A DNA stretch of 32,890 nt, taken from positions 1 to 32,890 of the forward strand of contig JAEOTV010000237.1 of assembly GCA_016839635.1 (NCBI GenBank), given 5' to 3'. The first letter of the stretch is position 1. The number at the start of each line of letters is the position of its first letter. Positions 23,812 through 31,609 of the stretch are shown here, one piece after another. Under the pieces are notes generated by a model. That model was given only the letters and a program-made list of their open reading frames with translations. It searched no databases and was not told where the DNA came from. The stretch comes from Promethearchaeota archaeon. GTDB taxonomy: Archaea > Asgardarchaeota > Lokiarchaeia > Sigynarchaeales > SOKP01. Position numbers and translations under genes: made by a program.

Positions 23812-23973
23812 TGCAGGGAGTGGGATTCGAACCCACGAAGAGCTATCTCACCGGATATCCCATTACTTATTATGTTAATCAACGGATAAAATAATAAATA
23901 GATCTTGATTCCGGTTAATAAGGATTATATTCCAAAAAAGTCCGGCACCGTTGACCAACTTGGTTATCCCTGC
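23812..23973 (-). tRNA. tRNA-Leu (CAA), probably with two introns
   Basis: On the minus strand the acceptor GCAGGGA (23973-23967) pairs with TCCCTGC (23819-23813), discriminator A 23812, no encoded CCA. D-stem ACC/GGT, T-arm GTGGG-TTCGAAT-CCCAC, and a long variable arm (GAG-ATAG-CTC) with A73 indicate leucine. The anticodon stem CCGGA is present twice (23945-23941 and 23914-23910); TCCGG is at 23855-23851. Joining gives the loop ATCAAGA with anticodon CAA (23907-23905). This needs a 31-nt intron in the 5' anticodon stem (exact ends ambiguous because CCGGA is repeated) and a 47-nt intron at canonical 37/38 (23903-23857) with a 10-bp stem 23900-23891/23873-23864. The mature RNA is 84 nt. Confidence 0.85.
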
Positions 23974-23990
23974 TTGAAGAATTGTTAATT

Positions 23991-24000
23991 TTTTTATATA
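23991..24000 (-). promoter_or_regulatory. TATA box of tRNA-Leu
   Basis: TATATAAAAA on the minus strand lies about 20 to 28 bases upstream of the tRNA 5' end at 23973, the standard archaeal spacing, so transcription should begin at or very near the mature 5' end. Confidence 0.5.
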
Positions 24001-24092
24001 TTCATTAAATGAAATTATTATTTTAATTTTTTCAGAAACTATCTTAAAAAAAGGACAATAAGAAGTAATTTTCTGATTTTTTTGTCTTTTAT

Positions 24093-24329
24093 TTAACCAA
24101 ACATTGGAAGTATAAACATCACTAGCATCATTACTACTAGCATAACAATCAAGAAAATACATTGTAATCTTCCTTTTCTTTTCTGTTTCCTCTCTGATTC
24201 AAAATAATTATCTTTACAACCTTGACTACAAAATTTTTTATCAGTAGGCATTGCTTTACCACAGATTGGGCAATGACTATGAGGTCCCCATTTTTTTTTA
24301 ATTTGATCTTTCCATGAAGATTGAGACAT
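24093..24329 (-). CDS. Small zinc-ribbon protein with C-terminal membrane anchor (DUF2116-like)
   Basis: The 78 residues comprise an N-terminal charged stretch, HCPICGKAMPTDKKFCSQGCKD (19-40), with C-x2-C and C-x3-C pairs, a basic linker (ERKQKRKGRL), then a run of about 23 hydrophobic residues (IFLIVMLVVMMLVMFILPMF) to the C-terminus. The domain order matches archaeal DUF2116 proteins. Because the only membrane segment is at the very end, it is a predicted tail-anchored protein, a natural client class for the Get3 homologue at 5635-6624. It lies between tRNA-Leu and UMP kinase, on the same strand as both. Function unknown. Confidence 0.85.
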   Translation of the reverse strand: MSQSSWKDQIKKKWGPHSHCPICGKAMPTDKKFCSQGCKDNYFESERKQKRKGRLQCIFLIVMLVVMMLVMFILPMFG

Positions 24330-24403
24330 TTTTTAACTCGATTTTATGAGGGTCAATATAGAATAATAAAAATTAGAAGATTAAAATAATTTATCAAAGA
24401 TTT

Positions 24404-25111
24404 TCAATCAGTAATAATAGTACAAGAAAAAACTTCTTCACCATTCCAATATTTTTCAAACTGTTTAAGATCTTTACCAGACATAATTATAGTTTTAATA
24501 TTACTTCTTTTTAAAATTTGTAAAGAAACGGCATCAAAAATTCGATATTCTCCTGCTGCTGCTTGTTTATCTCCAGATGATCTAATAATTATTTCCTGCA
24601 ATTCTTCATATTTTAAACTTTTTAACAATTGAGCATCATCAAATTTCTTGGGATCTTTATCATAAATTCCTCCAACATCTGTAAGAATTACTAGTTCTTC
24701 AGCATTTATGAACTCCGCTACTTCAAGGGCAACAGAAGTTGTTGATTGTCCTGGTTGTAACCCACCCATAACGATGATTTTATGAAAGAGTAATGCCATA
24801 GAAAGTTCTTCTATTGATTTTGGAACTAATGGATATGCGAAATCTTGAAAAGAAGCTATTAACAATTTTGAATTTATTCGAGACAGATCAATTCCAAATG
24901 TATCGCATAATGCTTCATTTCCCTGAAATAATCTTACAGAATTTATATAATCCCTTGCAATTATACCCCCGCCACATACAATAACGTGATTTCCAGAATA
25001 TTCGCTTTTTTTGAAGATTTGGCAGAATTTTTTAATCTTCTCTGTGTCAAGTTCTTTATTCTCAGAAAATAATAATGACCCACCTAATTTAATTACACTT
25101 TTACCTTTCAT
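24404..25111 (-). CDS. pyrH: UMP kinase (archaeal PyrH)
   Basis: Phosphorylates UMP to UDP with ATP. This is an amino acid kinase-fold protein: KLGGSLL (8-14), VCGGGIIARDYI (45-56), then GIDLSRINSKLL (73-84), and the nucleotide binding GGLQPGQSTTSVA (116-128) and TDVGGIYDKDP (144-154). The PGxST loop is diagnostic of archaeal UMP kinases, unlike bacterial PyrH, which lacks it. 235 residues is typical. It is divergent from pantoate kinase across a 69-base shared promoter region. Confidence 0.93.
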   Translation of the reverse strand: MKGKSVIKLGGSLLFSENKELDTEKIKKFCQIFKKSEYSGNHVIVCGGGIIARDYINSVRLFQGNEALCDTFGIDLSRINSKLLIASFQDFAYPLVPKSIEELSMALLFHKIIVMGGLQPGQSTTSVALEVAEFINAEELVILTDVGGIYDKDPKKFDDAQLLKSLKYEELQEIIIRSSGDKQAAAGEYRIFDAVSLQILKRSNIKTIIMSGKDLKQFEKYWNGEEVFSCTIITD

Positions 25112-25180
25112 AATATTTTCATTGAAATCTTCTTTGTATTAATATATAGTAGATTAGATAAAATAAGTTATTTTAGGTTA

Positions 25181-26143
25181 ATGTCTAAAAGAACTAAAAA
25201 AGTAACAGTTGAAGTACCACATAGAATCTCCGGATTTTTTGAGATTGTTGATAAAATTAAAGGAGTTAAAATAGATGACCCCGAAAGAGTTGGTTCTCGA
25301 GGAGCAGGACTTTGTCTCGGTGCTAAAGGACAAACTGAAATTATCACTGAAATTCTCAGACCAAACAATGAATTTAAGGTAGAAATATACATCAATGGCA
25401 ATAAATTGAATCAGGGGGCTGAAACTACATCTTATATTGTAGAGTATATTAAAAAATTAATTAAAACCCCTTATAAAATTAGAATCAATCATTCTTTTGA
25501 TCTACCGGTCGGATGTGGGTATGGTGCGAGCGGTTCGGGTGCATTAGGAACTATCTTTGGTTTGAGCGATTTATTTGATTTAGGTTTATCATATCAAGAG
25601 AAAGGTAGAATCGCTCATATTGCAGAAGTAGTGAATCATACAGGTTTAGGAACTGTTTGTGGGCAATTGAATGGGGGTATAGGTATAGTAAAAGAACCGG
25701 GATATCCATGTGTATATGAAAGGATTATCACACCACCAAATATAAGAATTATTTGTGGTTCTTTTGGAATGATTCATACAAAATCTATATTAACAGATCC
25801 TGTTTTAAATCTTAAAATAAAGGAAGCAGGTAAAATTGCGCTAAAGAAATTGATTAGAAACCCAAATATAAAAGAATTTATGAATAGTTCACTTGAGTTT
25901 GTAAATAATACTGAAATTCTTGATATTTTAAATTTACCAAAAGTAAAAGATTTAATTGAGGATTTAAACAGGTTGGATATTATTGGCGCCAGTATGAATC
26001 AATTGGGTCGTTCAGTTTATGCAGTATGTGGACAAAAAAATGAAAAAGAGGTTTTAAATATCATGGAATCCTATAAACCTGAAATAAAAACTTATACTAC
26101 CTCAATACAAAAAAATAATTCTATTCTATCAAAAATAAAATAA
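25181..26143 (+). CDS. Pantoate kinase (GHMP family)
   Basis: Phosphorylates pantoate to 4-phosphopantoate with ATP in the archaeal CoA pathway. The N-terminal EVPHRISGFFEI (11-22) and RVGSRGAGLCL (37-47), the GHMP phosphate-binding loop PVGCGYGASGSGALG (109-123), and HTGLGTVCGQLNGGIGIVKEPG (about 152-173) are all as in COG1829. The ending GxSMNQLGRSVYAV (about 274-287) matches the GHMP C-terminal site. The length of 320 is normal. The product feeds the ligase at 3416-4213. Divergent from UMP kinase. Confidence 0.92.
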   Translation: MSKRTKKVTVEVPHRISGFFEIVDKIKGVKIDDPERVGSRGAGLCLGAKGQTEIITEILRPNNEFKVEIYINGNKLNQGAETTSYIVEYIKKLIKTPYKIRINHSFDLPVGCGYGASGSGALGTIFGLSDLFDLGLSYQEKGRIAHIAEVVNHTGLGTVCGQLNGGIGIVKEPGYPCVYERIITPPNIRIICGSFGMIHTKSILTDPVLNLKIKEAGKIALKKLIRNPNIKEFMNSSLEFVNNTEILDILNLPKVKDLIEDLNRLDIIGASMNQLGRSVYAVCGQKNEKEVLNIMESYKPEIKTYTTSIQKNNSILSKIK

Positions 26144-26207
26144 AATTCTTTCTTTCATTTGTTATTTTTAATCATGTTTTCTATTTTATTAAGATGGAAT
26201 CAACTTC

Positions 26208-26966
26208 TTAAGAAAGTCTGAAATTATTTGCATATCTATTAGAGAATTCTGTTTTTAACTCTTCAATAAGCTCTGTTTTGATTGACCCATTAATTCTATC
26301 ATATCCCTCACATACAACAGATCTTACTCCTATAATATCAGGTGAAATATTAATTAATAAGGGAATATCTTTTTTCCTTAGGTTTCCCGCCAATGCTACC
26401 TCAAGATTCGAATCTTTCGCTTTATTTTTAAATTGTATTAGTTGATCTACAGATAAAAAATCAAATAGTCCTCTTGTATCTTTAATATACGTATCGAGCA
26501 TAGCAATATCGGCACCAGATTCTAAAGCTATTGAGGGGATACTCAAAAATTCAGGGGAAGAATTCATTCTAATTCGATCAGCATATCCAGCAACGACAAC
26601 TTTTATTTCATTATTATAATCTTTTACTGCCTTTACAACTTTTTTCATTAATATTATTCCCATTTTTTCATCTTTGGGACCCTTTAAGCCTACTTTTATT
26701 ATATCTGCACCAGAAACCGCTGCACCAAGAGCTGCTAATGAGGCTGAACCCGGTAAATTTGGAAAGTCTCCTATAGTTGCGCTTAGGAGTTGAGGACTAT
26801 CAGGGGGAATTAAACTCTTCATTTCATTAATAATCCACGGGAAATTTGCTCCTAGTGACCCCTCATCAGGATTTTTACAATCAATATAATCTATTTGACT
26901 GGCCACAATAATTTTTGCTTCTTCAACTGTTTTAGGACTAATTAAAAGTCGTATTTTATGGGACAA
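26208..26966 (-). CDS. mfnB: MfnB, (5-formylfuran-3-yl)methyl phosphate synthase
   Basis: Makes 4-(hydroxymethyl)-2-furancarboxaldehyde phosphate from two glyceraldehyde 3-phosphates, the first dedicated step of methanofuran synthesis. A TIM-barrel protein of 252 residues with the family blocks LLISPKTVEEAKI (7-19), DYIDCKNPDEGSLGANFPWII (26-46, K31 as candidate catalytic Lys), SATIGDFPNLPG (62-73), AALGAAVSGADIIKVGLKG (78-96, K91), and AMLDTYIKD. Presence implies use of methanofuran, that is, formylmethanofuran-linked C1 chemistry (the archaeal Wood-Ljungdahl route, or its reverse). The HisA-related gene at 27768-28505 may belong to the same pathway. It is divergent from the RING-like gene. 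Confidence 0.92.
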   Translation of the reverse strand: MSHKIRLLISPKTVEEAKIIVASQIDYIDCKNPDEGSLGANFPWIINEMKSLIPPDSPQLLSATIGDFPNLPGSASLAALGAAVSGADIIKVGLKGPKDEKMGIILMKKVVKAVKDYNNEIKVVVAGYADRIRMNSSPEFLSIPSIALESGADIAMLDTYIKDTRGLFDFLSVDQLIQFKNKAKDSNLEVALAGNLRKKDIPLLINISPDIIGVRSVVCEGYDRINGSIKTELIEELKTEFSNRYANNFRLS

Positions 26967-27229
26967 GGTGTATTCTTATATAATGTAAAAATATTAAAAA
27001 ATTTATGTAGGATAAAAATTAAGAAAATTCATTTTCTGAGAGCTAATAATAAGGTGAATAACGTTTTATAGAGAATAGTTGAATAAATTGAATAATTAGA
27101 AATAGTATTAAATTTTATAATTTTTAAACTAGATCTAAGAATTCCAAAACATTTATTTTTGTATAATTTTATATAAAAATTTAAATTAAATCATTTTTAT
27201 TAAATATAAAAAAAAATCAAGAGTTTATT

Positions 27230-27757
27230 ATGTCACCTAAAGAAATTACAAAAGTGGATATTACTAGTGAAGTATTCAAAGAACCAATAGAAGTAGTCAA
27301 ACAATTATCTTCAAACTTAAATCTAAAATATACAAAAGTTATTCAAACTTATGTTATGGAAGATCGAAGCTTAGAGTTATCACTAGAGGATCAAGGTTCA
27401 GGTTATTTCAAAGGTAAAGTTGTCTGGATTGGAAATAAGAAGGATGATACAGAAGGATCCATATTTTGTGTTGACACTAAAGATGAATTAAAGCAAATTA
27501 ACCCCAACGCAGAGAATACTGAAAATGTAACGTTAGATATTAAAAGAGGTTTAATAAAAATATCTACCGCATCAAAAACTAAATGTTCTGTATGTGGAAA
27601 AAATATCGAGATTTTTGATGAAGTTACTGGCTGCCCTATATGCGAAGCAAAAGCTCATAAAGACCATTTAACAGATTGGGTTAGAATGAAACAAACTTGT
27701 CCAGTATGTAAAAAATCTTTAAATGTCTCTAGTACAGGCGTAATTTTTATAGATTAA
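27230..27757 (+). CDS. RING-like zinc-binding protein, possible E3 ubiquitin ligase
   Basis: Residues 1-113 look like a mixed alpha/beta domain without a recognised motif. Residues 119-160 form a cross-brace-type pattern: C119-x2-C122-x12-C135-x2-C138-x4-H143-x2-H146-x10-C157-x2-C160, with W150 (HLTDW) placed as in RING fingers and CPVC as the last pair. The spacing (x2 between the third and fourth ligand, x4 to the first His) is closer to PHD/RINGv than to classical RING-H2. Asgard archaea can carry ubiquitin, E1, E2 and small RING E3 genes; no such neighbours are in this window. Upstream is a 263-base AT-rich region with only promoter-like sequence. A nucleic-acid or adaptor zinc finger is the alternative. 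Confidence 0.65.
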   Translation: MSPKEITKVDITSEVFKEPIEVVKQLSSNLNLKYTKVIQTYVMEDRSLELSLEDQGSGYFKGKVVWIGNKKDDTEGSIFCVDTKDELKQINPNAENTENVTLDIKRGLIKISTASKTKCSVCGKNIEIFDEVTGCPICEAKAHKDHLTDWVRMKQTCPVCKKSLNVSSTGVIFID

Positions 27758-27767
27758 TTTTTTTAAT

Positions 27768-28505
27768 TTATTTCAAATTTCTTAATTTTTCAACCTTTAA
27801 TGTCCCGTCATATAATGCTGTAGCTATTAATATGCCAGAGAAGTTATGCTCTTTATAATCCAAGACATCTTTAAAGTTCTTTATACCACCACCTACAAAG
27901 ATATCTCCATCAAAATTATTTAAAATATCCAGATAAAGTGCGGGAATACCTCCAATTTTCTGGCCTACTCTAAATAAATCCAATAGTATAATACTTCTTA
28001 TACCTAATGATTCGATTTTTTTTATGATATAAATTGGTTTTTGATACTTTATATCTTTTGCTTTTGATAAAATCTGTCCCTTATACATATCAATACTGAT
28101 AATAATATTATTTGGCTTTAGGATTTCTATACTTTGATTGATAACTTTAAAACTTTTAACAGTTTCTAAACCCAATATTAGACTTTTAATTTTAATTTCC
28201 TTAAAAAGTTTAATTTCTTTAAGATCAACAATCCCTGGATCTAAAATTATTTCAATATTAGAAATATCTAATATAGTATTTAATATTTGAAAATTTGGGG
28301 TTTTATTAATAATAGAATCTAAATCTGCGATATAAAATTCATACAATTCAAATTTTTTTTTAATAGCTCTAATGATATCTACTGGGTCGGAGGATTGAAA
28401 AAAATTAGATTTTAATGGTCTATACTTTGTTCTTTCTCCTTTTTTGGCATGTACTGCCGTAGAATTTAAAATATCTATTACGGGTATAATTTTAAACGGT
28501 TTCAT
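27768..28505 (-). CDS. HisA-related (COG1411-like) protein, possibly methanofuran-linked
   Basis: A TIM barrel of 245 residues. It opens with FKIIPVIDILNSTAVHAKKGERTKYRPLKS (4-33), followed by DPVDII, EFYIADLDSI (56-65) and a C-terminal phosphate site DIFVGGGIKNFKDV (near 205-218) and ILIATALYDGTL, as in the HisA-related family COG1411. HisA itself would keep other catalytic residues; the family is annotated only as related to proFAR isomerase. I note that it lies close to MfnB but on the same strand with the RING-like gene between them. A role in C1 cofactor synthesis is a guess by proximity and by occurrence. No other his genes are here. Confidence 0.8.
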   Translation of the reverse strand: MKPFKIIPVIDILNSTAVHAKKGERTKYRPLKSNFFQSSDPVDIIRAIKKKFELYEFYIADLDSIINKTPNFQILNTILDISNIEIILDPGIVDLKEIKLFKEIKIKSLILGLETVKSFKVINQSIEILKPNNIIISIDMYKGQILSKAKDIKYQKPIYIIKKIESLGIRSIILLDLFRVGQKIGGIPALYLDILNNFDGDIFVGGGIKNFKDVLDYKEHNFSGILIATALYDGTLKVEKLRNLK

Positions 28506-28723
28506 TTATAATATTTTTAAACTAATCATTAAAGTCTTTAAAAAGATTTACTATGCATCAGTTATATCTGATAATTTTTCTTTATTGAGATTTGAAAAAT
28601 TACCTTTATGTAATACTCTTTATTTTTAAAAGAATACCTTTTTTTAATTACAATTAAATAAATTTTTTTTTAAATAATCCAGACTAAAATAATTTTAGAA
28701 CCAAAATAATTTTTTTTTACAAT

Positions 28724-30448
28724 GTGATTGAAATGAAGACTGAAGTATATGTCAATAAAATAATTGAAGATACAGGCCTAACAAGAAAAGAAATTCAGAA
28801 TTTAATTGAAGATAAGAAGAATGAATTAAAAGGATTAATATCTGATGAAGGGGCTTTATTTATCATTGCAAAAGAGTTGGGAGTAGATATTAAAGGAGAA
28901 AGTAAAGATCTATTAAAAGAAATTGAAATTTTTATTTCTGATATTACTCAAAATATGAAAAATATAACCTTATATGGGAGAATCAAAGAAGTTTATAATG
29001 TAAATAGTTTTGAAAGAAATGATGGGACTAAGGGATATGTAGGTTCATTTTTATTGCATGATAACACTGGAGATGCTAGAATAGTACTTTGGGATAATCA
29101 AGTGAAAATTTTTACTGAACCTAATTTTGAAAAAAATGAGTTAATTAAAATTATTAATGGGAGTGCAAAAAAAGGAAAGTATGAAAATATTGAGATTCAC
29201 GTGGGGAGTTATGGAAAAGTTATATTATCACCAGAAGATGTAGATTATAAAAAATACCCCAAAATTACGTTCAAATCTATTAGTATTAATGATATTAATT
29301 TAAATCTTAATTCATTATCTTTAGAAGGAAAAATTATCCAACTATTTCAAAAAAGAGAATTTACTAGAAAAGATGGTGAATTAGGATATGTACAATCCTT
29401 TACATTATTAGATTCAACCGGATCCATAAGGATTACGTTTTGGAATGAAGATACTGAAAAATTAAAAACATTAGAAGTTAATGATGTCATATCAATTACC
29501 AGCTTAAACCCCCGATTGAGTACTTTAGATTCAAAGACTGTAGAACTTACGGCAAATAGAAATACAACTATTACAAAAAAGACTGCAGATATAGATATTA
29601 AGGGAGAATCTGTAAAAAATGTAAAACAACTTCAGAATAGAAGAGGCGTGGTTTCATTTAAAGGAATAATAACTTCAGTTGATAATATAAAGTCAATATC
29701 CTTAAAATCTGGAGAAGAAGTTTCTTTATTAGGATTTATTGTTAGTGATAATACTGACGGTATTAGAGTCACAATCTGGCGTGAAGAAGCAGAAGAATAT
29801 TCAAAACTTTTAACTGCTGGACAAGGATTATCGTTGAAAAATGTACTAGTAAAATATAGTAATTTTTCAAGTAGGAATGAAATCTCTTTAATTAATGATT
29901 CATCGCTGGAGTTAATTGATCTCGATATAAAAAACCTAAAAAGTATTGAAGTATCTGGAAAAGAGAAGCTAACTAATTTTTCCGGTAATTATATTAAAAT
30001 CGATACAATTAATGCCCCTGGTATAATTGAAATAAAAGGATTTATTGCAAAAGATCTCAATAAAATAACGGTTTATGAAGCGTGTAAAAATTGTATGAGA
30101 AAAGTTGAAAATTGTACGTGTGATAAAACAGAAGACACTGAATATCGGATGATTTTAAACCTAATCATTGATGATGGAACGGGAACAATTAGAAGTACTT
30201 TTATGGGAGATTTAGCAGAGAAATTAATAGGAGTAAAAACAGATAATATTGTACAAATAAGAGAAACCCCCGAATTCGAGAAATTCCTGGAAAAGAAGTC
30301 CTCTGAGTTCTTAGGAAAAGATATTATTATTAAAGGAAGAGCCAAATTTAGTGATTTTTCAAATCAATACGAGATTTCCGTATATGATTTTAGAGATATT
30401 AATATTGATGAGGAATTAGAAAGAGTAATGAAAGAAATTAAAATCTAA
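28724..30448 (+). CDS. Replication protein A, large subunit (RPA1-like), multi-OB
   Basis: Binds single-stranded DNA in replication and repair. An N-terminal helical segment (4-55, EVYVNKIIEDTGLTRKEIQN...) is typical of archaeal RPA. Four OB folds follow: about 73-150 (LYGRIKEVYNVNSF), 185-270 (SLEGKIIQLFQKREF), 300-380 (RRGVVSFKGIITSVD) and 430-565 (IIEIKGFIAKDLNK). The last OB holds a C-x2-C...C-x-C cluster (CKNCMRKVENCTC, near 451-463), as in the DBD-C zinc motif of RPA70. The length of 574 fits a four-OB RPA. The start may be GTG 28724 or the in-frame ATG 28733. The RPA32-like gene is 18 kb away. Confidence 0.93.
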   Translation: MIEMKTEVYVNKIIEDTGLTRKEIQNLIEDKKNELKGLISDEGALFIIAKELGVDIKGESKDLLKEIEIFISDITQNMKNITLYGRIKEVYNVNSFERNDGTKGYVGSFLLHDNTGDARIVLWDNQVKIFTEPNFEKNELIKIINGSAKKGKYENIEIHVGSYGKVILSPEDVDYKKYPKITFKSISINDINLNLNSLSLEGKIIQLFQKREFTRKDGELGYVQSFTLLDSTGSIRITFWNEDTEKLKTLEVNDVISITSLNPRLSTLDSKTVELTANRNTTITKKTADIDIKGESVKNVKQLQNRRGVVSFKGIITSVDNIKSISLKSGEEVSLLGFIVSDNTDGIRVTIWREEAEEYSKLLTAGQGLSLKNVLVKYSNFSSRNEISLINDSSLELIDLDIKNLKSIEVSGKEKLTNFSGNYIKIDTINAPGIIEIKGFIAKDLNKITVYEACKNCMRKVENCTCDKTEDTEYRMILNLIIDDGTGTIRSTFMGDLAEKLIGVKTDNIVQIRETPEFEKFLEKKSSEFLGKDIIIKGRAKFSDFSNQYEISVYDFRDINIDEELERVMKEIKI

Positions 30449-30464
30449 TTTGAACCTTTTACCA

Positions 30465-30902
30465 TTATTGAGATATTAAACAAATACTACTATATTTGTC
30501 AGGATTCTCTATAATATCATTGAATGAATCTAAAACTCTATCTCGTGTTAAATTTTTAAGGTGCATATTAAAAGGCCAATACCCTATGATGATATCCCCT
30601 AGGTTTTTCACATTACCAATTAGATATCCAATTTTTGTCCCATCTGATTTATATGTGGATAGAATAACGAGATAATAATTAAAAGAATAATCTACTGATG
30701 GATTTCCAATTATAAGAACTTCTTCGATGTTTTGAAAATTTATTACATGATTAATTTTTTCACTTGTGTTTTTAAATTCTCGGAATTTATTAGGAAGAGA
30801 GAGAGGTTTATCTAACTCTAAATTTATAAAACTTAAAGTAAGATTTTTATTTTCAAATTGCTCAAGTGCACTGAAGATTACTTTATAAATAACTGAATTC
30901 AT
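30465..30902 (-). CDS. Hypothetical protein
   Basis: I do not recognise this 145-residue protein. It starts MNSVIYKVIFSALEQFENKNLTLSFINLEL and has a central strand-rich region (EEVLIIGNPSVDYSFNYYLVILSTYKSDGTKIGYLIGNV) with a GYWPFNMHLKN turn and a helical end. No transmembrane segment, Cys pair or P-loop. The ORF is uninterrupted, and codon use (AT-rich, AGA for Arg) agrees with the neighbours, so I believe it is real. It lies 17 bases from the stop of convergent RPA1 and about 93 bases downstream of aIF1 on the same strand. Confidence 0.65.
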   Translation of the reverse strand: MNSVIYKVIFSALEQFENKNLTLSFINLELDKPLSLPNKFREFKNTSEKINHVINFQNIEEVLIIGNPSVDYSFNYYLVILSTYKSDGTKIGYLIGNVKNLGDIIIGYWPFNMHLKNLTRDRVLDSFNDIIENPDKYSSICLISQ

Positions 30903-30995
30903 AGTAACTTTACTAAACTAGATTTTTATTAATCTATATAATACTAGGGTTTTCCAACTTCCTAAATTAATTTGATAGTCTATCGTGTGAAAGGA

Positions 30996-31313
30996 TTATT
31001 CCTGAATAAGAATATTTTCCTCAGGGAATCCTAAATCAATTAAGAATTTTTTCATTTTAAACCGATGATCCCCTTGGAGTTCAACTATATTATCCCTAAC
31101 AGTTCCACCAGAAGCGCATTTTTTTTTAGCTTTTGTCAATATATTCTTTAGGTTTACATCGAAATTACCGATAAATCTAACAACGGTAACAACCCTCCCC
31201 CATTTCCTTGTATCATTAGAGATCACTATTTGTTGCTCATCAGCACTCAAACTATCACATATACATAGTTCTTTTGGAAAACTACATATAGGACAAATCT
31301 CGTCGTCTTTAAT
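30996..31313 (-). CDS. Translation initiation factor aIF1 (SUI1), apparent ATT start
   Basis: Monitors start-codon choice on the small subunit. The core WGRVVTVVRFIGN, CASGGTVRDNIVELQGDHRFKMKKFLIDLGF is SUI1. Upstream, in frame, the translation continues EICPICSFPKELCICDSL, the C-x2-C...C-x-C zinc motif that precedes the core in archaeal aIF1. A TTG start at 31250 would remove it. In-frame codons before it are TAA (stop), GAG, AGT, ATT, AAA, GAC, GAC, GAG; there is no ATG, GTG or TTG. The ATT at 31311-31313 gives a 105-residue protein starting IKDDEIC, the expected place for the start. Bacterial infC (IF3) also uses ATT. A sequencing error for ATG is the alternative. Confidence 0.88.
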   Translation of the reverse strand: MKDDEICPICSFPKELCICDSLSADEQQIVISNDTRKWGRVVTVVRFIGNFDVNLKNILTKAKKKCASGGTVRDNIVELQGDHRFKMKKFLIDLGFPEENILIQE

Positions 31314-31609
31314 ACTCTCTTATCACAACCTTTATTGTTTAAACTTTTTAAAATTTAAATCTAAAAAATAATAGAATAAAATCTTATAAAAATCTTTTTC
31401 ATTTTAGAGAGAAGCTTTGATGAAATATTTCAAATTCATTTGTTATGATTTGTTAATTAAAATAATTTTCTCCAGATTGTTTGAGATTTCAAATCTAGGT
31501 TTTAAAAAATTGTATTGAATTACTAACCAAAAAAGTATTTAAAGCAAAATTTTTATTATTTATCAGTAAGCTTATTCTTTATGTCAGAATATTTGTGTGA
31601 TAGATTAAA

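Noticed and set aside
23622..24162. Two minus-strand ORFs (23622-23882 and 23875-24162)
   Set aside because: They read through the tRNA-Leu gene and overlap the PAC-like and zinc-ribbon genes; the translations have no domain pattern.
30996..31250. aIF1 starting at TTG 31250
   Set aside because: It would delete the conserved zinc motif that is encoded in the same frame just upstream.
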